Source: Oscillospiraceae bacterium (lineage in GTDB: Bacteria; Bacillota; Clostridia; Oscillospirales; Ruminococcaceae). From it: DNA of 64,000 bases. The DNA is taken from contig JAAYNJ010000017.1 in NCBI GenBank assembly GCA_012520915.1, positions 124,001 to 188,000 of the forward strand, in the 5' to 3' direction. Below, piece by piece: positions 58,383-64,000 of the stretch. A program made the position numbers and the translations under genes. The notes below the pieces were generated by a model. That model worked only from the letters and a program-made list of their open reading frames with translations, made no database searches and had not been told where the DNA came from. Position 1 is the stretch's first letter. Each line of letters opens with the position of its first letter.

Positions 58383-59033
58383 ATGGGCGATAAAAAGGGT
58401 AAAACACCCGTAAAGACGGGAGCGGAAAAGAAAACTTTAAAAAAATGGTTTGCCTTGCAGGGCAAGCTGTTTTACTCCTTCTTTAAGGTGGGACTGCTGA
58501 CATTCGGAGGGGGGTATGCGATGCTCCCTATGATTCAAAAGGAAATAGTCGACAAGAGAAGATGGGCAAACGACAGTGAAGCTATAGATGTGTTTGCCGT
58601 ATCGCAGACGCTGCCGGGCGCTATTGCCTTAAACAGCGCTGCGCAGATAGGGTTTAAGGTGAGCGGGATATCGGGTGCCGTCTCTTCTTTGTTCGGAGCG
58701 ATAACGCCGTCAATAATTATCATCATAATTATCGCCGCTTTGCTTGAGTCGGTGTGGGATTCTCCCATAATCGCCTCCGCCTTTGTGGGGATATCGGCTG
58801 CGGTCTGCGCACTCATAATGGCTACGGTTTTGGGCTTTATCGTTAAACAGGTGCGAAATATCTTCAGCGCAATCGTCTTTTTGGCGGTGGTAGTAAGCTC
58901 ACTGGTGTTCGATCTTTCACCCATCATATATGTGCTGGCGGCATCCGTTCTCGGCATAATCTATGGGGTTGTTTTTAAGAAAAAGAAAAGCGATGATGCC
59001 GGCGGAGATGATGTGACGGAGGAATTCGAATGA
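58383..59033 (+). CDS. chromate-type transporter, first half-protein
   Basis: A 216-residue membrane protein of the CHR (chromate transporter) family in its split form. After a basic N terminus comes FFKVGLLTFGGGYAMLPMI near residue 35 (the family's FxxGxxxFGGG mark), VFAVSQTLPGAIALNSAAQI near residue 76 (PGPxA-type motif, here PGAIAL) and several membrane helices. In short CHR systems two such proteins pair to make the full unit, and the second half follows with a four-base overlap. Chromate itself may not be the natural substrate; another oxyanion is possible. Confidence 0.85.
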   Translation: MGDKKGKTPVKTGAEKKTLKKWFALQGKLFYSFFKVGLLTFGGGYAMLPMIQKEIVDKRRWANDSEAIDVFAVSQTLPGAIALNSAAQIGFKVSGISGAVSSLFGAITPSIIIIIIIAALLESVWDSPIIASAFVGISAAVCALIMATVLGFIVKQVRNIFSAIVFLAVVVSSLVFDLSPIIYVLAASVLGIIYGVVFKKKKSDDAGGDDVTEEFE

Positions 59034-59590
59034 TTTATCTGACACTCTTTTGGGAATTTCTGAAAATAGGTCTTTTTACAATCGGAGGGGGACTTGCCGC
59101 CCTGCCCTATCTTTTCGATTTGGCGGAGCGTTACACCTGGTTTACCTCCGAACAGGTCGTAGATATGGTGGCTATAGCCGAAAGCACGCCCGGACCGATA
59201 GGAGTAAATGCCTCGACTTTTGCCGGATATCAGGCCGCGGGAGTGTTGGGAGGAATAATCGCCACCTTGGGTTTTGCCCTCCCGGGACTTATCGTATCGA
59301 TAATTGTCGCAAAGTTTTTAGCGACGTTTCACGAAAACAGATTTGTAAAAGCTTCTTTTCTGGGTTTAAGGCCGGCGGTGACGGGATTGATTTTTGCAGT
59401 GGGCATAAAACTCATAATGGAGGTTTTGCTAAAAGAATGGAGCGGAGAGTTGTCGACCCTAATCTCCTCCGTTGACATAAAGTCTGCTATACTGTTTGTC
59501 GTCAGCTTTTTTGCAATTTTAAAATTCAAAAAGCACCCGATAGTGTATATCGGTGCGGCGGCGGCAATAGGAATAATATTAAAGCTTTAG
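59030..59590 (+). CDS. chromate-type transporter, second half-protein
   Basis: A 186-residue partner of the preceding gene. FWEFLKIGLFTIGGGLAALP near residue 6 is the family signature, and MVAIAESTPGPIGVNASTFA near residue 46 has the canonical PGP motif that its partner lacks. About five membrane helices. The start overlaps the first half by four bases (ATGA), so they are surely coupled. Both sit in opposite topologies in known pairs. Confidence 0.87.
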   Translation: MIYLTLFWEFLKIGLFTIGGGLAALPYLFDLAERYTWFTSEQVVDMVAIAESTPGPIGVNASTFAGYQAAGVLGGIIATLGFALPGLIVSIIVAKFLATFHENRFVKASFLGLRPAVTGLIFAVGIKLIMEVLLKEWSGELSTLISSVDIKSAILFVVSFFAILKFKKHPIVYIGAAAAIGIILKL

Positions 59591-59606
59591 ACTGAATATT
59601 ATTTTA

Positions 59607-59635
59607 TTGACAAAAGCTTGTGTTTTAATTATAGT
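59607..59635 (+). promoter_or_regulatory. promoter of the polyamine-type ABC operon
   Basis: TTGACA (59607-59612), a 17-base spacer and TATAGT (59630-59635). Transcription would start near 59642, leaving a leader of about 150 bases. Confidence 0.7.
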
Positions 59636-59654
59636 TTACGCATTGCGTTTTTCG

Positions 59655-59703
59655 AAAATCGGGTTTTCCGGCTTAACGTGACCGGGCCCGGTTTTGTGTT
59701 TTG
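59655..59703 (+). terminator. leader hairpin, possible attenuator or chr terminator
   Basis: AAAATCGGG (59655-59663) pairs with CCCGGTTTT (59687-59695) with one T-G wobble, and the right arm runs into GTGTTTTG. A second hairpin, TTCAGCCT (59734-59741) with AGGCTGAA (59754-59761), follows in the same leader. The first may end the chromate transcript or attenuate the ABC operon. Confidence 0.45.
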
Positions 59704-59791
59704 CTTCAGTCGGCAAAATATAAAGCGCAGCGATTCAGCCTCTTTTGCAGGGAAGGCTGAAAGAGTACGGAAATAACGAAGGGGATATGTG

Positions 59792-60862
59792 ATGGAAAAA
59801 GACTTTATCGTTCAACTTGACAGGATAAGTGTCTCTTTCGATCAGGAAGAGGTGCTTAATAACTTCAGCCTCGACATACGCGACGAGGAATTTGTGACGC
59901 TTTTGGGTCCGTCAGGATGCGGAAAGACGACGACGCTGAGGGTGATTGGCGGATTTCTCATGCCCGACTCGGGAAGGGTGTTGTTTAACGGTCGGGATAT
60001 AACCTCAATTCCTCCTTACAGGAGAGAGGTCAATACCGTTTTTCAGAAATACGCGTTGTTTACACACTTGAATGTATACGACAATGTCGCTTTCGGACTC
60101 AGAATAAAGAAAAAACCTGAATCGGAGATTAAAAAAGAAGTTACCGAAATGCTCAATCTGGTAGGACTGAGCGGCTTTGAAACGCGAAAAACCTCGGCAA
60201 TGTCGGGAGGACAACAACAGCGTGTCGCCATAGCGAGAGCGCTGGTAAATCACCCCAAGATTCTGCTGCTGGATGAACCGCTCGGAGCGCTTGATTTGAA
60301 ACTTCGAAAGGAGATGCAGGTTGAGCTCAAGAGAATTCAGCAGAGTCTCAACATAACCTTTGTTTATGTTACGCACGATCAGGAAGAGGCGCTGACCATG
60401 TCGGATACCGTCGTAGTAATGAATAACGGAATTATCCAGCAGATCGGGTCGCCCATAGACATATACAACGAACCGAAAAATGCTTTCGTAGCGGATTTCA
60501 TCGGAGAGAGCAATATCCTTCCCGGCATCATGCACAGAGACTTTACGGTGAGCTTTGCAGGCAAAGAGTTTATCTGTGTTGATAAAGGCTTTAAACCCGA
60601 CGAATATATAGATGTCGTCGTACGCCCGGAAGATATAAAGATTGGCGACTATAAGACGGCTCAGCTTTCCGGTGTCGTAAAATCGACGGTTTTTAAAGGC
60701 GTCCACTATGAGATGGTTATTGACCAGGGCGGCTTTGAGTGGCTGGTTCAGTCCACCCTTTCGGAGGAACCGGGAACGCTTGTCGGGATGAATATCGGTC
60801 CCGACGACATCCACATAATGCACCGCAACGGGCTGGACGGGGAGGTGGATGAAGTTGTTTAA
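59792..60862 (+). CDS. potA: polyamine-type ABC transporter ATP-binding protein
   Basis: A 356-residue ABC ATPase with a C-terminal TOBE domain, like PotA. Walker [20 protein letters not shown] near residue 37, Q-loop FQKYALF near residue 82, signature [15 protein letters not shown] near residue 134 (Met in place of Leu), Walker [13 protein letters not shown] near residue 156, switch His [13 protein letters not shown] near residue 190. The TOBE region (about 235-350) includes [13 protein letters not shown] 59792 follows AAGGGG at seven bases; a GTG one codon earlier is possible. First of four overlapping genes. Confidence 0.92.
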   Translation: MEKDFIVQLDRISVSFDQEEVLNNFSLDIRDEEFVTLLGPSGCGKTTTLRVIGGFLMPDSGRVLFNGRDITSIPPYRREVNTVFQKYALFTHLNVYDNVAFGLRIKKKPESEIKKEVTEMLNLVGLSGFETRKTSAMSGGQQQRVAIARALVNHPKILLLDEPLGALDLKLRKEMQVELKRIQQSLNITFVYVTHDQEEALTMSDTVVVMNNGIIQQIGSPIDIYNEPKNAFVADFIGESNILPGIMHRDFTVSFAGKEFICVDKGFKPDEYIDVVVRPEDIKIGDYKTAQLSGVVKSTVFKGVHYEMVIDQGGFEWLVQSTLSEEPGTLVGMNIGPDDIHIMHRNGLDGEVDEVV

Positions 60863-61670
60863 GGCGAAGGCAGTGAGCGTTCCGTATCTCATATGGATGG
60901 CGATTTTTATTATTGCACCCCTTGTGCTGGTGGGGATTTTCGCATTAACCGACGCCGAAGGTTCATTTACAATAGAAAACCTCTCCGGAATAGGCAGATT
61001 CACGCCGGTTTTTGCAAGATCCATCTGGCTTGCCGCAATAGCCACGGCGATATGTCTTTTAATTGCTTTTCCCATGGCCTTTGCGATATCCAGAATGAGC
61101 GAGAGAAGACAAAATCTGTTTCTCATGCTTGTCATGTTGCCGATGTGGATGAACTTTCTATTGAGAACATACGCCTGGATGTCGCTTTTGGAAAACAACG
61201 GCCTGATAAACAGGTTTTTCGGACTTTTCGGCATCGGACCCTTTCAGATGATCAACACTCAGGGCGCAGTGGTGCTCGGCATGGTATACAACTACCTGCC
61301 CTTTATGATTCTCCCGCTCTACTCGGTTATGACCAAAATTGACAACTCCGTCATCGAAGCGGCGCAGGACCTCGGCGCAAGCAACGGCAAGGTCTTTTCC
61401 AAGGTCATAATCCCCCTCGCCGTGCCGGGAATTACGACGGGAATAACAATGGTTTTTGTCCCGTCCATCAGCACATTTATAATATCGAGAATGCTTGGGG
61501 GCGGCGGCAACCTGCTTATAGGCGACCTTATAGAAATGCAGTTTCTCGGAAACTCCTATAACCCTCACCTCGGGTCGGCGATGGCGTTGGTGCTTATGGT
61601 GATTGTGCTTTTTACTATGAGCATAACCTCGAGTATAGACAGTGAAGAATTGGAGGATATGTTGATATGA
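60849..61670 (+). CDS. potB: polyamine-type ABC transporter permease (PotB-like)
   Basis: A 273-residue permease with six membrane helices. It opens with a short basic stretch and [20 protein letters not shown]; the cytoplasmic EAA loop is [21 protein letters not shown] near residue 171, which docks on the ATPase. [17 protein letters not shown] near residue 104 is a common PotB/PotC-family stretch. The ATG overlaps potA by 14 bases and stands close behind GGAGG, so a TTG two codons on (60855) is an alternative start. It forms the channel with the PotC-like protein. Confidence 0.92.
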   Translation: MKLFKAKAVSVPYLIWMAIFIIAPLVLVGIFALTDAEGSFTIENLSGIGRFTPVFARSIWLAAIATAICLLIAFPMAFAISRMSERRQNLFLMLVMLPMWMNFLLRTYAWMSLLENNGLINRFFGLFGIGPFQMINTQGAVVLGMVYNYLPFMILPLYSVMTKIDNSVIEAAQDLGASNGKVFSKVIIPLAVPGITTGITMVFVPSISTFIISRMLGGGGNLLIGDLIEMQFLGNSYNPHLGSAMALVLMVIVLFTMSITSSIDSEELEDMLI

Positions 61671-62491
61671 CCAGGTCTACAAAAAGCTCAAGGGCATACC
61701 TGTACGTGGTCTTCACCTTTCTTTATCTGCCGATTTTCGTTTTGATATTTTTCTCTTTCAACAAATCAAAGAGCAGAAACCTGTTTACCGGATTTACGCT
61801 GGACTGGTACAGACAGCTTTTTCAAAACGAGATGATACTGAGGGCTTTGGTGGTGACGCTTGCGGTGGCGGCCATAGCTTCCGTCTGCGCAACCATACTC
61901 GGCACCGCCGCAGCAATAGGAATTCAGGGCATGAAGAGATGGTCAAGGTTTACGGTGATGAACTTCACCTATATCCCCGTAATTAACCCGGAAGTAGTGA
62001 CGGGTGTTTCCATGTTGCTTCTTTTTACATCCCTCAGATACTTTCTGAATTTCAACATGGGATTCGGCACCCTGCTCATAGCACATATAACATTCAACGT
62101 TCCCTACGTCATACTCTCGGTAAACCCGAAATTCCGACAACTTGATAACAGTCTGTACGAAGCGGCGCTTGATCTCGGCTGTAATCCGACGCAGGCTTTC
62201 TTTAAAGTTATTCTGCCTCAGATAATGCCGGGCATAACCACCGGTTTCCTCATGGCGCTGACATATTCCATAGACGACTTTGTAATAAGCTATTTCACGT
62301 CGGGAACATCACAGACGCTTTCCATCGCCGTCTACTCGATGACGAGGAGAAAGGTCAGCCCTGAGATAAACGCCCTGTCGACACTGATATTCGCTGCGGT
62401 GCTGACTATACTTCTCATCATGAATTTCAAAGATATCCGCTCGGAAAACTCCAAAAGCGGACTGAAAAAGAAGGGGGCGGAGAGGATATGA
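61667..62491 (+). CDS. potC: polyamine-type ABC transporter permease (PotC-like)
   Basis: A 274-residue permease, the partner of PotB, with six membrane helices. Features: YLPIFVLIFFSFNKSKS near residue 18, FTLDWYRQLFQNEMILRAL near residue 43, the EAA loop SLYEAALDLGCNPTQAFFKV near residue 162, and ALTYSIDDFVISYFTSG near residue 198, a motif strongly conserved in PotC. The basic end (SGLKKKGAERI) is cytoplasmic. Both ends overlap neighbouring genes by four bases (ATGA). Confidence 0.93.
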   Translation: MTRSTKSSRAYLYVVFTFLYLPIFVLIFFSFNKSKSRNLFTGFTLDWYRQLFQNEMILRALVVTLAVAAIASVCATILGTAAAIGIQGMKRWSRFTVMNFTYIPVINPEVVTGVSMLLLFTSLRYFLNFNMGFGTLLIAHITFNVPYVILSVNPKFRQLDNSLYEAALDLGCNPTQAFFKVILPQIMPGITTGFLMALTYSIDDFVISYFTSGTSQTLSIAVYSMTRRKVSPEINALSTLIFAAVLTILLIMNFKDIRSENSKSGLKKKGAERI

Positions 62492-63699
62492 CAAAGAGAA
62501 TACTGTCCTTTATCTTTGCGGTGTTGCTGACGATGTCGTTTTTCGTCTCTGCCGAGACGGAATATGAAACCGATATAAGCTATTATGAAAAATTCAAAGA
62601 TCAGAACATCACAATCAACGTCTATAACTGGGGAGAGTATATCTCCGACGGCGGCGACGATTCCGTAAATGTTAATTCCGAATTTGAGAAACTGACGGGC
62701 ATTAAGGTTCACTACACCACTTTTGCGAGCAACGAGCAGATGTACGCCAAGCTGAAAGGTGAAGGCACCTCGGTCTACGACATAATAATACCCTCCGAAT
62801 ACATGATAGCGAGGATGATAAAGGAGGATATGCTCGAAGAAATCGATATGGAAAACATCCCCAACTATGCCCTGATAGACGACCAGTACAAAGACCTGCT
62901 GCATGACCCGGACAACCTCTATTCGGTGCCCTATATGTGGGGAATGGTAGGGCTTATATACAACACCTCGATGACCGATGAAGAGATAATCTCCTGGAAC
63001 TCCCTTTGGGACGAGAGATATTTCGGAAACATCCTGATGTTTGAAAATCCTCGCGACGCCTTCGGCATATCCCTTGCGCGTCTCGGATATTCAATGAATT
63101 CGGAGGATCCGAAGGAGATGGAGGAGGCTGCCGAGGAACTGAAAAAACAGAAGATGCTGGTTCAGGCATATGTTATGGATGAGATCTTCAACAAGATGGA
63201 GGGAGGAGAGGCGGTAATCGCTCCTTACTACGCCGGAGATGCCATCACCATGATGGATGAAAATCCCGATCTCGCTTTTGCCTTCCCGGAGGAAACGACG
63301 AACTTCTTTGTTGACAGTTTTGTTATACCGAAGGGCAGTAAAAACAAAGAAGCAGCGGAAATGTATATCAACTTCATGTGCGAACCCGAGATTTCGGCGG
63401 CAAATGCCGAGTATATCGGATACTCCACCCCTATATCTGCCGCCAGAGAGATGCTGGATCTCGATGAAGAGATAATGGCAATATCCTATCCGTCGGTTGA
63501 AGTTATAGAGAAAAGTGAAATATTCAGAGAACTCGATCCGGAAATCAACAAACTCATGGACAAACTCTGGACCGAAATAAGAAGTTATAATGAAAGCGCA
63601 AATGACTGGATAGCTCCCATCTTTATACTTTCGCTGTTTTTGGCATCGATAACGATAATAGTGGTCAGAGCTGTTAAGAAGAAACGAAGCGTTCAGTAA
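62488..63699 (+). CDS. potD: polyamine-type ABC substrate-binding protein with C-terminal membrane anchor
   Basis: A 403-residue binding protein. A signal peptide (residues 1-22, ILSFIFAVLLTMSFFVSA) ends without a lipobox cysteine. The binding domain has NVYNWGEYISDG near residue 44, DIIIPSEYMIARMIKED near residue 97, YSVPYMWGMVGLIYNTS near residue 146, SLWDERYFGNILMFENPRD near residue 171 and FVIPKGSKNKEAAEMYINFM near residue 275, as in spermidine/putrescine binders. Unlike the usual lipoprotein, it ends with a membrane helix (about 374-396, IFILSLFLASITIIVVRAV) and KKKR, so it is anchored at its C terminus. Substrate preference between putrescine and spermidine is not clear. Confidence 0.9.
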   Translation: MTKRILSFIFAVLLTMSFFVSAETEYETDISYYEKFKDQNITINVYNWGEYISDGGDDSVNVNSEFEKLTGIKVHYTTFASNEQMYAKLKGEGTSVYDIIIPSEYMIARMIKEDMLEEIDMENIPNYALIDDQYKDLLHDPDNLYSVPYMWGMVGLIYNTSMTDEEIISWNSLWDERYFGNILMFENPRDAFGISLARLGYSMNSEDPKEMEEAAEELKKQKMLVQAYVMDEIFNKMEGGEAVIAPYYAGDAITMMDENPDLAFAFPEETTNFFVDSFVIPKGSKNKEAAEMYINFMCEPEISAANAEYIGYSTPISAAREMLDLDEEIMAISYPSVEVIEKSEIFRELDPEINKLMDKLWTEIRSYNESANDWIAPIFILSLFLASITIIVVRAVKKKRSVQ

Positions 63700-63711
63700 A
63701 GTCAATACCCG

Positions 63712-63743
63712 ACCCCTGCCGAGAGGCGGGGGTTGTTGATTTT
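63712..63743 (+). terminator. terminator of the polyamine-type operon
   Basis: ACCCCTGCC (63712-63720) pairs with GGCGGGGGT (63725-63733) over a GAGA loop, with one T-G pair, followed by TGTTGATTTT. Confidence 0.75.
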
Positions 63744-63830
63744 CGGGAAATATTAATCGGTTTGGGGCAAACTGATAAAGACGCTGTGAAAAAATCGTCG
63801 TTTTTGACAAATTTTCGACGGCGCAAATCG

Positions 63831-63839
63831 TGGTATAAT
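63831..63839 (+). promoter_or_regulatory. extended -10 promoter of the nucleoside hydrolase gene
   Basis: TGGTATAAT (63831-63839) is a full extended -10. A TTGACA at 63804-63809 is 24 bases away, too far for a normal -35. Confidence 0.5.
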
Positions 63840-63867
63840 TATGAAAAATGTAAAGGGGGGTAACGTT

Positions 63868-64000
63868 TTGTCAAAAAAAAGAATTCCCGTCATTCTCGAC
63901 GGAGATCCGGGACACGATGATGCGATAGCCTGGGTTTTGGCGTTTGCAAGCGACATGCTCGACATAAAGGCGGTAACATCTGTTTCGGGAAACGTCAACA
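63868..64000 (+). CDS. inosine-uridine-type nucleoside hydrolase, N-terminal part (cut by window end)
   Basis: The first 44 residues of a nucleoside hydrolase, which splits ribonucleosides into base and ribose. The N-terminal motif [16 protein letters not shown] (residues 6-21) is diagnostic: its aspartates hold the catalytic calcium. It is followed by [16 protein letters not shown], as in the family. TTG 63868 lies seven bases after AAGGGGGG; an in-frame ATG at 63841 precedes that site and is less likely. The rest lies beyond the window. Confidence 0.88.
   Translation, partial: MSKKRIPVILDGDPGHDDAIAWVLAFASDMLDIKAVTSVSGNVN

Noticed and set aside
58383-59590. The two chromate-type genes as one gene broken by a frameshift.
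   Set aside because: Each half has its own start, own signature motif and a normal length; a four-base ATGA overlap is typical of genuine split CHR pairs.
59750-59790. Riboswitch in the leader of the polyamine-type operon.
   Set aside because: Hairpins are present, but no conserved core of a known riboswitch class was recognised; kept only as a possible attenuator.

Overview
The window reads as the chromosome of an anaerobic, Gram-positive, clostridial-type Firmicute (Bacillota). The evidence is the gene content and gene order: a regulatory-type [FeFe]-hydrogenase gene followed by DRTGG and PHP genes, Rex, a GerW/YtfJ sporulation protein, RemA, a PASTA kinase with its PP2C phosphatase, ScpAB, ECF vitamin-type transporters, and the familiar def-fmt-rsmB-rlmN-stp-prkC-rsgA run. 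Ribosome-binding sites are strong (AGGAGG type). TTG start codons are unusually common, with about a dozen. No rRNA, tRNA, CRISPR array, insertion sequence or prophage was recognised. Most of the window is core genome.

Layout. 0-2 kb: 3' part of a hydrogenase-like Fe-S protein, a DRTGG protein and a PHP phosphoesterase. 2-4 kb (minus): histidine phosphatase, cobalamin adenosyltransferase and a methyltransferase. 4-6 kb: an XRE regulator and a TraX-family membrane protein. 6-9 kb (minus): secA. 8.8-10.1 kb (minus): a cobalamin riboswitch driving a DUF4430 protein and an ECF S component, probably a B12 uptake unit. 10-13.4 kb (minus): mscL, then a four-gene membrane/glycosyltransferase operon that begins with a 44-residue membrane peptide. 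13.9-17.7 kb (minus): aconitase, isocitrate dehydrogenase and rex, apparently one operon. 18-22.5 kb: uppP, ftsK/spoIIIE, a ComEC-like hydrolase and a DUF3006 protein. 22.6-26.3 kb: mtaB (minus), pgi, a small P-loop protein and rpmF.

26.6-34.8 kb is the most distinctive part. An ECF transporter (S, T, A, A') is followed directly by a BtpA/SgcQ-family protein, an amidohydrolase, an M20 peptidase, an M24 peptidase and a PfkB kinase. These look like one uptake-and-breakdown operon for an unidentified small molecule. The second ATPase lacks a normal ABC signature motif.

34.9-38.2 kb: a DUF512 radical-SAM protein, der and plsY. 38.3 kb (minus): rpmB. 38.8-55.7 kb: a long plus-strand housekeeping block covering an M50 protease, scpAB, DUF2953, gerW, a pseudouridine synthase, a Cys-tailed protein, yicC, remA, gmk, rpoZ, priA, def, fmt, a zinc protease, rsmB, rlmN, stp, prkC and rsgA. 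The prkC product carries an extra C-terminal helical module after its PASTA repeats. 55.8-64 kb: a LUD-domain protein (minus), a tandem GT2 glycosyltransferase, a split chromate-type transporter, a polyamine-type ABC operon (potABCD-like) whose binding protein is anchored by a C-terminal membrane helix, and the start of a nucleoside hydrolase gene cut by the right edge.
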